A DNA stretch of 64,000 nucleotides from NCBI GenBank assembly GCA_963691705.1, contig OY829540.1:73039488-73103487 (forward strand). Direction: 5' to 3'. The notes beneath the pieces were generated by a model. It was not told the DNA's origin, did not search any database, and was given only the letters and a program-made list of their open reading frames with translations. A program made the position numbers and the translations under genes. Shown here piece after piece: positions 35,101 to 44,959 of this stretch. Within the stretch, counting starts at the first letter, position 1. Each line of letters opens with the position of its first letter. The DNA is from Viola odorata. Taxonomy: Eukaryota > Streptophyta > Magnoliopsida > Malpighiales > Violaceae.

Positions 35101-35430
35101 CCTCAGCAATGCTCCTATCTCTTGGAAATCCAAGAAGCAAGTTACAGTTTCTCGTTCCTCGGCTGAAGCTGAATATCGGTCTATGACTTTCCCAAGCAGT
35201 GGGTTAGTATGGTTGTAGAGGCTACTTTCTAATTTTACTGTTCATAATTCCAAACCTATGTCATTGTATTGTGGCAATCAATCTGCTCTCCACATTGGTG
35301 CTAATCCGGTATTCCATGAGCGGACTAAACATATCGAGATTGATTGTCATTATGTTTGTGAACGACTTCAAGCTAAAACTATTGTCACTGCTGATGTTCC
35401 TAGCCATCTACAACTTGCTTATTAATTTTT
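32131..35430 (+). pseudogene. Degenerate Ty1/copia retrotransposon, gag end through RNase H
   Basis: Ordered copia parts are recognisable across several frames: a gag-end GYPAGW motif (about 32221); the protease signature DSG (about 32461); a GAG-pre-integrase domain (LWHERLGHL near 32838, CxxC near 32935); integrase (FLTIVDDCS, SDNGQEF, NTPQQNGIVEHKHR near 33290); reverse transcriptase with [29 protein letters not shown] and an intact YVDD at about 34658; and RNase H (SRSSAEAEYRSM, HIEIDCHYVCERL). At least eight in-frame stops plus frameshifts break it, and about 150 bp are missing between RT and RNase H near 35045. I see no LTRs or primer-binding site, so it is a truncated, dead copy. Confidence 0.92.
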
Positions 35431-35467
35431 ACATTCATTGACATACTGCATTTAAAACGCCTGCTCA

Positions 35468-35680
35468 ATGACATATTGTTATATAGATATCTACATAGTG
35501 GAGGGTAAAATCTCAAGAACTCGAGCAGCCTCGGTTCATGTTGCAGAGGCGTTGGCTATCCGTGAAGGTTGTCTTTTGGCCGAACAAAAGAAATGGGCGG
35601 ATGTTGTGTTCGAGAGTGATACTCTTTCGATCATGTCTCAAATCAACAACTCTGTTAACCAAGGCAAATGGGAAACATGA
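35468..35680 (+). pseudogene. RNase H-like (RVT_3 type) fragment
   Basis: The 70-codon frame includes VHVAEALAIREGCLLAEQKK and WADVVFESDTLSIMSQIN, the pattern of the plant RNase H-like domain found at the 3' end of LINE-type elements and in some nuclear genes (AEA-LAIREG, ESD). It stops at 35680, though similarity may continue in another frame. It lies directly after the copia remnant but is of a different class, so it is a second, nested or adjacent, TE-derived fragment. Confidence 0.6.
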
Positions 35681-35901
35681 GCTATCGTATCATTTGAGGA
35701 AAGGTTTTGTAGGTTGGAAAGTTCAGGTTCGTTAATAGGCAAAGAAACAGAAAAAAAGAAAGATGTGAAAATAGAAACCTAATTAAGAAGTTTGAAAATT
35801 AATAATAAAGGACATGCATACAACTTTATAACAAAGGCATGACATCCTCGTGACAGCAATTAATAATAACAATAATCATATCTAGAAATGTCAAAAATCT
35901 A

Positions 35902-36136
35902 TTCCCCGATTTGTTATAGTTGTTCATTTTAACCATAATTACACAGATTAATATAATTATTAATTTCGATTATAAATATACTCTACTAATTATTCTAATT
36001 TAAATTGACTAATCTAAAATTGAATTACATTTTATAATTTATGAGAAATAAAAAAAATATCAACTAACAACATTAGAAAAAAAAAACGAACGAAATAAAA
36101 TAATCAACCTGGACAACTAAAAGAATTCGGACGGGA
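35902..36136. mobile_element. Stowaway/mariner-like MITE
   Basis: It is flanked by TA (35900-35901, 36137-36138). The left end TTCCCCGATTTGTTATAGTT and the complement of the right end, TCCCGTCCGAATTCTTTTAG, pair as diverged terminal repeats that continue into GTTGT. The interior is A/T-rich and non-coding. Same family as 25655-25935. Confidence 0.6.
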
Positions 36137-36275
36137 TAAATCACTGCTCAAAAAAACAAAACAAAAATAAAATTTGCTTATATAACAATCATATATGATA
36201 TATCAGACTGTTAAAACTTAAAAGCAGAGTGTTAAAAAAAAGGAAAAAGGCGAACCCGGTCCGGTCCAGGTATCT

Positions 36276-36888
36276 TTGATTCGGCGATTGCTTAGATTAT
36301 TTGTTTTCCTTACATTCCCTCATTTTTTTTCTTCTCTTTCTTCACCTCTTTCTTTATTTTTATTTTTTATTTTCTTGTTCGCACAGTTTCTTCTTCTTCT
36401 TCTTCTTCTTCTTCGTCGTCCCTGGATAATAACAAAAACAAGAAAACGAAACGCGACGAAACGAGACGAAACAAAACCAAACGACCGCCCCGACTGGCAG
36501 CCCGAAATATCCTATCCTTCTAGCTCGCATTTCTCAAATGGCGTATCCTCAATCTGTAAGTCTCCAGCTCCAATCCCACCTTTTTGTAATCTAAGGCCAT
36601 CCTCGCTCCAGCTCCTTTTCTTTCTGATTATTGCTCAACGAACCTCAATTAATGAAATACCTGCAACATTAATGTTAGATGAGGTGTTAGGTTTTTTCTT
36701 TTGACGGATTTCTGATTTTCTTTTCTGGATATTGTTAGGGTTCTTGAAGTTGCGGTGAATCGGTGTGTGTTAGGGTTAGGGTTTTCGATTATACAAGAGG
36801 AGGGGTTGTTGTGATCATTTGGAAGTTTAGGGTTTGTCTTCTATTGGATTCTTGGCTTCGGGGAAGATAGGTGTGGTTTGAGAGGATA
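36276..36888 (+). promoter_or_regulatory. 5' leader region of the NST1-like gene
   Basis: A CT-rich tract with (CTT)n at about 36390-36415 precedes a likely splice donor (CTG|TAAGT in CTGTAAGTCT, about 36555), with several acceptor-like AG sites before the ATG at 36889. This fits a 5'-UTR intron. Extent of transcription is inferred. Confidence 0.4.
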
Positions 36889-39800
36889 ATGTGTATACTG
36901 TGTGTGATTCAGAAGTGGTCTCGCCGGGTTGCTACCATGCTGCCTTGGTTAGTCATTCCTCTTATAGGGTTATGGGCTTTGTCTCAGCTCTTGCCACCTG
37001 CATTTCGTTTTGAGATTACGTCTCCCAGGCTCGCCTGTGTTTTTGTGCTGTTGATAACTCTGTTTTGGTATGAGATTTTGATGCCTCAGCTTTCTGCGTG
37101 GCGTGTGCGTAGAAATGCACAATTGAGGGAGAGGAAGAGGTTTGAGGCTATTGAATTGCAGAAGCTGAGGAAGACTGCTATAAGGAGGTGTAGGAATTGT
37201 TTGACTCCATATAGGGATCAGAATCCAGGTGCTGGTAAGTTTATGTGCTCTTACTGTGGACATGTTTCAAAGAGGCCAGTACTGGACTTGCCTGTCCCAC
37301 CTGGGTTAGGGATTTCAAATTCTGGAATTATAAAGGAGCTTGTTGGTAAAGGTGGGAATATATTGAATGGGAAGGCATGGTCTGATAATGGATGGATGTG
37401 TAGCCAGGATTGGTTAGAGAATGGAAATTGGGTCGGTGCATCTATTGGAGGGAAGCCTAGTTATTGGCAGAAAAGTGGGAGTGGGATTTTTGGGGGAGAC
37501 GAGGATTGCTTGGCAGAGAAGTCCTATTCAAGTGTTGTAATTTTTGCTTGCAAGCTGTTGGCGTCCATTTTCTTGTGCATTAGGTGGCTGTGGAGAAAGA
37601 TATTTAGGATTAGTTCATCAAATGAGGATGATTCTTCTGATGTGGAGCATACGGGGATGTTGGCTAAGAGGGGTGAGAACGGGGAAATTTTTCATGAAAG
37701 TAGAGGAGAGAAAGCACGCAGGAAAGCTGAGGAGAAGAGACAAGCTAGGATAGAGAGGGAGCTCCTAGAGGAGGAGGAGAGAAAGCAAAGGGAGGAGGTT
37801 GCAAGATTGGTCGAGGAACGCAGAAAGCTAAGGGATGAGAAAATGGAGGCTGAAAGAGATAGAAGCAAATCATCACTGCTCAATAGGGAAAGAGAGAGTA
37901 AAAAGGAAGCAGAGAAGAAGCGTCAAGAGAGAAGGAAGGAGAAAGACAAGGGTTCTAGTAAGAGCAACTCAGATGTTGAAGAGTTGGAAAAGAGAGCAGG
38001 TAAGGAAAGTGATCGGAAGAAGAGTGAAGCTGATCCCCGGGAACATAAAAAATCTGGGTCAGAGAGTGTGAAGGGCTTGAGTCTTGAATCAGGGCATGGA
38101 ACAAAGAATTCCTCTGTAAGTAATTTAGGTCGGGGAAATGCTGGAACTAGGTATTTGGATCGAATGAAGGGTACATTTTTATCTTCTTCTAGAGCTTTTA
38201 GTGGAAGTGGTTTCTTTGGAAAAAGTTATAATGCACCGGTTAATGTTACAAAAGAAATTAAGTTCAACAGCCCTGTAGATCATGTTCATACTTATGCCCA
38301 AAGGAGAGATTCATGTCATCAGGAGCATCTAACTGGGAAGCCATTTGTGAATGGAGATGATAAGAACCTCAACCGCCCAGTAAGTTGTCTCATCATTTCT
38401 CTCTCTTTAATATGTTTTAGTCTGTACCATGGTGGCTTAATAAAGGTATGCAAAAAATCGTTCTTCTATTCACTTATCCTTGTTCCATAATGTATCCAGT
38501 TGTCCGTTCATCCAAAGTATTGATTGATGTGCAGTTGTTAATGTGACTTCTGACAATATAGCCTGTTTGCAATCAATTGGCAGTGGAACAATTTGTTCAT
38601 GTTTGTTCATGTTCTTTGGTTAAAAAGTTAAAGCAATTCCTTAGATATACTGCCTTACTTTGACAGTTCTCTCCCATGATTGTTTGGTTGCCCGCAGTTC
38701 TTGTGTCGTTTTGAGTAATCAAGTGTCTGTATTATTTTGCTTAAAATTGGATGGTGTTTTTTTACACTGATTACCTTTGCTTAGGCCTTTAGATGGAGAT
38801 AAACGTTTTTATCATACTGCTCTTCATGACAGGTGCTCCTGGAAACACAGCCAAGGACATTGCCTAAGAAATCATGGCAACAATTATTTACCCGTTCATC
38901 AGCCACTCCTGCAAATTCAAATCCTAATGTCATTAGTAGACCAAATTCAAAGCTACAAGCAGAATTCCAAAGTCCACAGTTACCTGGGCATTCTTCACCA
39001 ATCCAATCATTTGATAATCCGATCAATTTTGGGCTGCCATCACCATTTACTGTTTCTTCATATCTGAATGTATCGAGTAGCAGTAGTTTAGGTTTCTCAC
39101 CTCCTATCGAACCCATTTATACTTGCGATGTTGACACCCCCCCTGAATATTTACCTGAAGAACCAGAGCTTTTTGAGGACCCATGCTATGATCCTGATCC
39201 AATATCCTTGCTTGGGCCTGTTTCAGAGTCGCTTGTTAATTTTCAGATGGATCGAGGGACTGGTTTTTCATCTGACAGGAAATTTGAAAGGCCTCGTGTT
39301 TTGAACAATTTACCTACCTCTCCTGAGGTGAGCAAGCCGTCTCCAATTGTATCTCCATTGTCTCGACTGCGGGTTGCTGATGAAAAACACGGCGGTCCTA
39401 ATTTGTTCTCATATACTCCCAATACCCAAGATTTGCACTCTCTCTATACTGATAGCTCTCAGTTGAACGAGAAAGGATCATGGCAAATGTGGAAGAGTTC
39501 TCCTCTTGGTCAGGATGGCCCAGGAAGCTGGCTTTTACCCAATGAACGAAACAGTTCAACCAAGGAAGATATTATGCAACCTGCCTCTCAGAAAACTATG
39601 GCATCACTATTCTCAAAAGATGACCAAATAGTTTCTGGTGCTCGCTCTCCTCAGAAGGCATTCCTTGGCAATGGGCAGAACAGTGTTTTATTCAGTCCAC
39701 TCAATGGTTCTAGTGATAACGATCCATGGGTGCGGAGTGCCTTTTTCCCATCATTGTCAGGCAGTGACAACCATTTCCCTGCCAAATTAGATGAGGAAAG

Positions 39801-40733
39801 TAATCAGAATGAGCCGACTTATGGGAGTCCTAGTGGAGCTGCAACCAGTCATGCTTTTGAGCTGCCTCCTACAAATTGGTCCAAGTGAGTGCATCAACTT
39901 CAAACCTTCCCTTTCAGATTAGTTATAGATGATAGTATTGGTGATATATATGAAGGAAAAAATGAGAACAACATTCATCCTGTTGTGTTGTCACAGAAGT
40001 GTTTAGTGATTTATCAAAGATCAATGAAAGGAATATAACTCCACTCTGATGGATGGGAATATTAACACAGTAATACTTCCATTATTGTTGACTACACAAG
40101 AATTTGCAATGTTTCTTAATTTTTTCCTGGGTATTAGTTAGATAGGTAGTATCCTCTCAGGTCTTTAACCGTTAGTCTCACAATTTCCAAATTAACAATC
40201 ATTTGTCTACTGTCACCATACTCTATCTTGGACTATAGGGATAATACTTTTCATCCATTATCTGACCTCATGAACTAACACTTTTACCAGTTCACTTTGT
40301 ATATTTTCTGCCTGCCAAAGTTTTCCAAACCTCACCTGACACATTCTTTGACTAATGTTGATTTGAAGTAGAGGGTGGAATTTGGTTAACTCTGTCTTGG
40401 GGTCCTCCGTTTCTGCTTACCTAATATGATTGTGATTTCCGTTGTTTATTGATTGTATACCCTGGTTCAGCCGTGCTGGCTTGCCAATTTGCTTGACATG
40501 CTTTAATCTTGTTACATGACCCTCTTAACTACTGTTTTGCATTGGTTAGGATTTAGTAGTTATGAGCCTAATTCTAGTTTGCCTTTGTTTCTCTTGACAG
40601 GAAGGAAACTCCCGTGCATGGTTCAGGAGAAGGCATTGGAAAATCATCTGTCCCAAGGGCTAATATTGGGGGTTTGTTCCCTTCCCAGGATGTAAAGTCG
40701 GTTTGGTCATTTGATTCAAGAAAAGGAGAGTGA
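36889..40733 (+). CDS. NST1-like protein: N-terminal membrane segments, zinc ribbon, charged coiled-coil
   Basis: Three coding exons, 36889-38379, 38833-39884 and 40601-40733, join in phase (0 then 2) into 891 aa; the donors read CCA|GTAAGT and CAA|GTGAGT, the acceptors GACAG. The ATG at 36889 is used; the frame is open 6 codons earlier but starts with GTG. Two hydrophobic segments (about 17-37 and 47-66) are followed by a CxxC...CxxC zinc-ribbon-like motif (Cys 101, 104, 120, 123; CRNCLTPYRD and CSYCGHVSKRP). A third hydrophobic stretch (VVIFACKLLASIFLCIRWLW) precedes a Lys/Glu/Arg-rich coiled-coil region (about 275-390) and a Ser/Pro-rich tail. Plant homologues are often labelled 'stress response protein NST1' because of the charged region; that name implies no proven function. 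A membrane-anchored protein with a cytosolic helical region is inferred. Confidence 0.85.
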
Positions 40734-41269
40734 CAGTATGAGGGACCTAAATATATCTGCTCTAAAGAGGGAAAAACTGCCTCAATGGAGGAGATTTTAG
40801 AAGACTGGAACGCCATTGTATCTTCCTTCTCTTCTTTGCAAGGGAGATTGATGTTTACTTACATTAGCATAGATAGGAATACACGTGGCATGCATTCACT
40901 CGTGCATTGGGCGAACAGCTAGGCTTCATACAGAAAATTCTAAAACTTTTAGGTTCCATTTTGCGCCTGGTGGGGTGGGAGGGGGGGTTACCCCTTTTTG
41001 AGGAAAATTTCTTCTTTTTGGGAATGGAGCTGTTGGTCTGTTCTTGTGTTCTGTTGTCTCTCTTGATCATATCATATGGAGTAATGCCTAGTGAGTTGAT
41101 ACTAACAAATGATGCTCTGCTTCTGTTTATAAAATGTTCTGTCCATTTCATGCTAGGTTTTACTGTTCCAGGTATGTTTTCGGCCGACTCCCCTCCTACT
41201 ATATACGTGCGCAGGCATGTGTGTGTTTTATGGCGTTTTAATTCTCCTATTTTATGCAGCTATCTGAGG

Positions 41270-42335
41270 CTATAGAATCCTATATAAACTTGCTGATTTA
41301 GCCATCTTAGGTGGTGATTTGCTCATCGCATGAACGAGTTCTGGATTTGTCATGTAGGAGATGGTAGTTACTGTTTAAGGCTTGTTACATAAGTGGTGGA
41401 TCTTGTCACTTGCATGATGTAAGGGTATGACATATACTGGAGATAGTAATTTTTTGTTGGTTTTGAGTAATTGAGCTTATGTAATGAGTTGATAAGTCAG
41501 GATTAGTTTAAGTCCTAAATCACAATCTCTGTATCTGGTAACAGCTGAGACTTGTTTACCAGATACAGAGAGTGCATTCTTCCATCAGTCTTAGTAAGCG
41601 GCTTTGCTTAGTGCTAAGAGATATTCAAATAAGGGGGTTTGGTAACCTAATAAAGACTAGTAGGTGAGCCATCATTTCTCTTAAATAGGTTTTGTTGGGG
41701 ACAGAAGGTCTGTAGTTGACCTGACAAGTAGTCTCTCATCAAGGAAGACTTTGTTTGTTTCTACTTAACATTCTAATCAATGATTGTTCTTGACTTCTCC
41801 CTCTGCTTTTGTTCATTTCTTTTGTATTCATCTGCGAGTAGATACGTATACTATAGCTAATCATGTTCACATGTGCTCAATCCATTAAAGAGTCAAGTGT
41901 TCCCAACAAGTAAAAAAATTGGTATATTTTGGGTGGCAACGCGTTGAGTGGAAGGAAAAATCTTTGTCTTCATAAACGTGGAGCTTCAATGTCCATAACA
42001 ACCTGACCTGCCAAACTCTGACCAAAACGTATGGGCTATGCCGTTTTGCTCGAAAGAGTTGAGGAGTTTTCCTTTCAAGTGCTCATCTTATTTCGCGCTG
42101 CCGACTAATTTACATAGAAGGAAGATCTGCTGTTTGTAGAAACAAGCAGCCGAAAACAATGCCAACACAAAAGAGAATAGGCTATGATTGAAGATCAATT
42201 CCCACACAAGCACCATTGAATTCTGTACCATGATAGTAAGTTATGCTCTATAAGACAATGATAAGAGATGTTCCTAAACAAAACCAACTGCAAGATGATC
42301 GATCTCACATGCGCTGAAACTTGAGCGAAGACAGC
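41270..42335. other. Spacer between convergent NST1-like and CIPK genes
   Basis: No coding frame. It contains the 16-bp perfect hairpin at 41526-41571 and the 3' flanks of both genes. Confidence 0.5.
41526..41571. repeat. Perfect 16-bp hairpin with 14-nt loop
   Basis: TCTCTGTATCTGGTAA (41526-41541) is followed after 14 nt by its exact reverse complement (41556-41571). It lies in the spacer between convergent genes, about 0.8 kb from each stop codon. It could form a stem in RNA from either strand. Confidence 0.8.
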
Positions 42336-43724
42336 CTACGACTCGTGTGCATGAGAATGCGGTGGCTCTTGTTGCACAACTACTTCTTCTTCTTGTTGCT
42401 GCTGATGTTCCCCTTGCCAAGTCCAGACAATGTCCTTCAGTGCAGGTCTAACATCTTGCTTCATCACCTTCTGATACTCTATAGTATCTCCACTGGACTT
42501 CTTCATCTCCACAAGATGGAAACACGGAGTGATCTCAAAGATCTCTGCCTCAATTCCCAACACACCTTTCCTGCCTTCCTTTGCACCTTCCAGTTTCAAG
42601 AAACCCCCATCTTTCTTCTTTAGTTTCAACATCAGACACTTAGCAACATCTTCAAGCTTAGAGAGGATAGCCGAGGCTGGCTTATTTGATGTGAACCGCA
42701 CTTCTTTCTTCTTCTCTTTCTCCTCAAACAAACCTGACAAGTCAAAGCCTGCAGAATAAGAGATGATATCAAAAGCATTCAAGTTCCCTGGCCTAGTCAA
42801 TTCTTGCTTTGACTCTGCATTGCTGCTGCAACTCTCAGTCAGACTGAATATTGCATCTGCATCCACAGGAGCTAGTTCTTTCACCTCTGGTTCTGTGATT
42901 TGGGGTGAGGGAGCTAACCCCTTGCGGAACCAAGAATTTTCCATTATTCTGGCCATTGATATCCTCGTACTCGGGTTTGAATCCAGGATCTTTGACAAAA
43001 GCTTGCGTACTTCAGGTGCAAACCAATTGGGGAACTTGAAATCTCCCTTTCCAATCTTCCTGTACATCTCCATCAGGTTTGAATCATGGAATGGGAGGTA
43101 GCCAGCAAGCAGAACATACAGGATCACCCCACATGACCAAATATCAGCTTTCGACCCATCATAACCTTTTCGGCTTATCACTTCTGGGGCTACATAAGCA
43201 GGGGTACCACAGGTGGTGTGAAGCAGCCCATCTTGTCGCGTACATTCTGCAAGTGCACTCAAACCAAAATCTGAAACCTTGAGATTCCCATTCTCATCCA
43301 ACAGAAGGTTTTCTGGCTTCAGGTCACGATGAGATACTCCTCTGCTGTGGCAGTAATCAACTGCACTGATTAGTTGCTGAAAATACTTCCTTGCAGCATC
43401 CTCCTTGAGCTTTCCCTTTGCTACCTTGTCGAAGAGCTCTCCACCTCTAACATACTCCATGACAAAGTAAATCTTAGTTTTGGTAGCCATCACCTCATAG
43501 AGTTCTACAACATTTGGATGCCTAATAAGTCTCATGACAGAAATCTCTCTCTTGATCTGCTCGATCATCCCGGCCTTAAGAACCCTCTCTTTGTCAATTA
43601 TCTTGATTGCCACACTCATGCCAGTTTTAAGATTCCTTGCATGGTACACCTTGGCAAACGTCCCCTGGCCCAACAGTTTTCCTATTTCATATCTCTGCAT
43701 CAACACATTCCCTTTGTTTTCCAT
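42336..43724 (-). CDS. CIPK15: CBL-interacting protein kinase (CIPK2/10/15/20 type)
   Basis: Intronless coding region, 462 aa from the ATG at 43724 ([20 protein letters not shown]); the frame opens 8 codons earlier but only with TTG. The kinase domain (about 11-266) has [12 protein letters not shown], Lys41, HRDLKPEN (Asp134), DFG 152-154 and [12 protein letters not shown] motif from residue 316 ([18 protein letters not shown]), then a PPI-type region from about 343 ([19 protein letters not shown]). The C-terminus has an unusual Gln/Glu run and a His-rich end ([21 protein letters not shown]). The N-terminus and [15 protein letters not shown] match the CIPK2/10/15/20/26 group, so this is not a recent duplicate of the other CIPK in the window. 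CIPK15 is preferred because in Arabidopsis CIPK14 and CIPK15 are neighbours, from memory. Confidence 0.94.
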   Translation of the reverse strand: MENKGNVLMQRYEIGKLLGQGTFAKVYHARNLKTGMSVAIKIIDKERVLKAGMIEQIKREISVMRLIRHPNVVELYEVMATKTKIYFVMEYVRGGELFDKVAKGKLKEDAARKYFQQLISAVDYCHSRGVSHRDLKPENLLLDENGNLKVSDFGLSALAECTRQDGLLHTTCGTPAYVAPEVISRKGYDGSKADIWSCGVILYVLLAGYLPFHDSNLMEMYRKIGKGDFKFPNWFAPEVRKLLSKILDSNPSTRISMARIMENSWFRKGLAPSPQITEPEVKELAPVDADAIFSLTESCSSNAESKQELTRPGNLNAFDIISYSAGFDLSGLFEEKEKKKEVRFTSNKPASAILSKLEDVAKCLMLKLKKKDGGFLKLEGAKEGRKGVLGIEAEIFEITPCFHLVEMKKSSGDTIEYQKVMKQDVRPALKDIVWTWQGEHQQQQEEEVVVQQEPPHSHAHES

Positions 43725-44064
43725 TCCAACTATAAACTTTGAACACAATAGTAGCTACTATACTTATGACTGACTCAAACCTAAATTTAGATGATATAGG
43801 TACTTGTGAGGAAGGAATTGACCTCAGAATCTTGAGAACTCAACCGTCTTCACAGACATCATGCATTAAAGTTATATCTGACATCGTGTTCCGAACCACA
43901 CAGAACATTAGAGCACATAAGTGCAATGGTTTATGGGTTGAACGCTCTATCTTGCAAGGGACACAGTCAGGCAACAAGATGGGTGCTGTGGAGAGGTTGA
44001 ACTCAGAGAGAAAGGTTCTGACTTTCACGCACATCTTTCAGCATTCCCAGGTCTCGGTGTTGAA

Positions 44065-44803
44065 CTAGAAGAAAAAAATAGAGTTAAATTGTTATCCTTT
44101 TGTGAGTTAAGAAGTGAAACAGAACAAGAATCGTTAACAGATTCAATTTGCCAATAAACGAAGAGGAAGGCTGCAGCTATAGACTGCAGCTAAAATTGGG
44201 TCTAGAAACATCTGAGGCAAAAACAAAACTACTTCGGTACCTATAGACTGCAGCTAAAATTAAGAACTTTTGTCCCTACAGACCTTGTACATAAAGCGCA
44301 ACCTGTCCAGTAGATGACCTCTCTGTTACATACTAACAACAGAAACCTAGACCAGTCTGTTTCATGACCAACGCTGGTAAGCTTAATATACTTATTAGCC
44401 GAAAAGAATAGATGATTTTTACCCTTTAAATGCATTTAATTGGCCAAAATCTCAGCTTGCAAATGGGAAAATTTCATAGTAATGTGTTCATTTCATCAAT
44501 CAATCGACATAGAAATCAATTCTATATTGGGAATAAAAAGCAGTAAAATTAGAATGATTCCCAGGAATCCCCCAATTCTTTCTCTCCTCTAAACAAATAG
44601 AAAACTTTTTTTCTAAATTAGGAAAATGAAACAACTTTTCGGCATAGATTCTACATCAAACACCACCGCACAAATCAAAATCACAGCTTTCCCCGTCAAA
44701 TAAACAAATGAGAAACCTTGAAACCAACAAAGAAAAATGAGACAGGAAAATAGGCAAAAGTTTACAGAAAAAAGAGAGAAGAATTGGGTATAAGAAATGG
44801 TAC
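44065..44803 (-). other. 5'-UTR intron of the CIPK15-like gene (predicted)
   Basis: On the coding strand a non-coding exon ends AAACAG|GTACC at 44804 and a TTCTAG acceptor lies at 44065, giving a 739-bp leader intron. It contains CTATAGACTGCAGCTAAAAT twice (about 44176 and 44241). Predicted from splice motifs only. Confidence 0.45.
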
Positions 44804-44945
44804 CTGTTTCTGGAGCGATGAAGTTCTTATCAAGAAACGCGTAGGATCTTGAGGAGAAGAAGAAGAGATGATTCGTTGAAAATTAAAAATTATGATGGAA
44901 AAATATGAGAGGGGCAATACCGGTGGCTACAACCAGCCATTCTGA

Positions 44946-44953
44946 TATTTATA
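44946..44953 (-). promoter_or_regulatory. TATA box of the CIPK15-like gene
   Basis: On the coding strand this is TATAAATA, in GCTATAAATATC, about 140 bp upstream of the predicted leader splice donor. It fits a start site near 44915 and a short CT-rich first exon. Confidence 0.6.
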
Positions 44954-44959
44954 GCTGGA

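Noticed and set aside
36871..36888. Longer N-terminus for the NST1-like protein
   Set aside because: The frame opens there with GTG; the first ATG is 36889, and known homologues begin MCILCVIQKW as I remember them.
43725..43748. Eight extra N-terminal residues on the CIPK15-like protein
   Set aside because: They start with TTG; the ATG at 43724 gives the family-typical MENK start.
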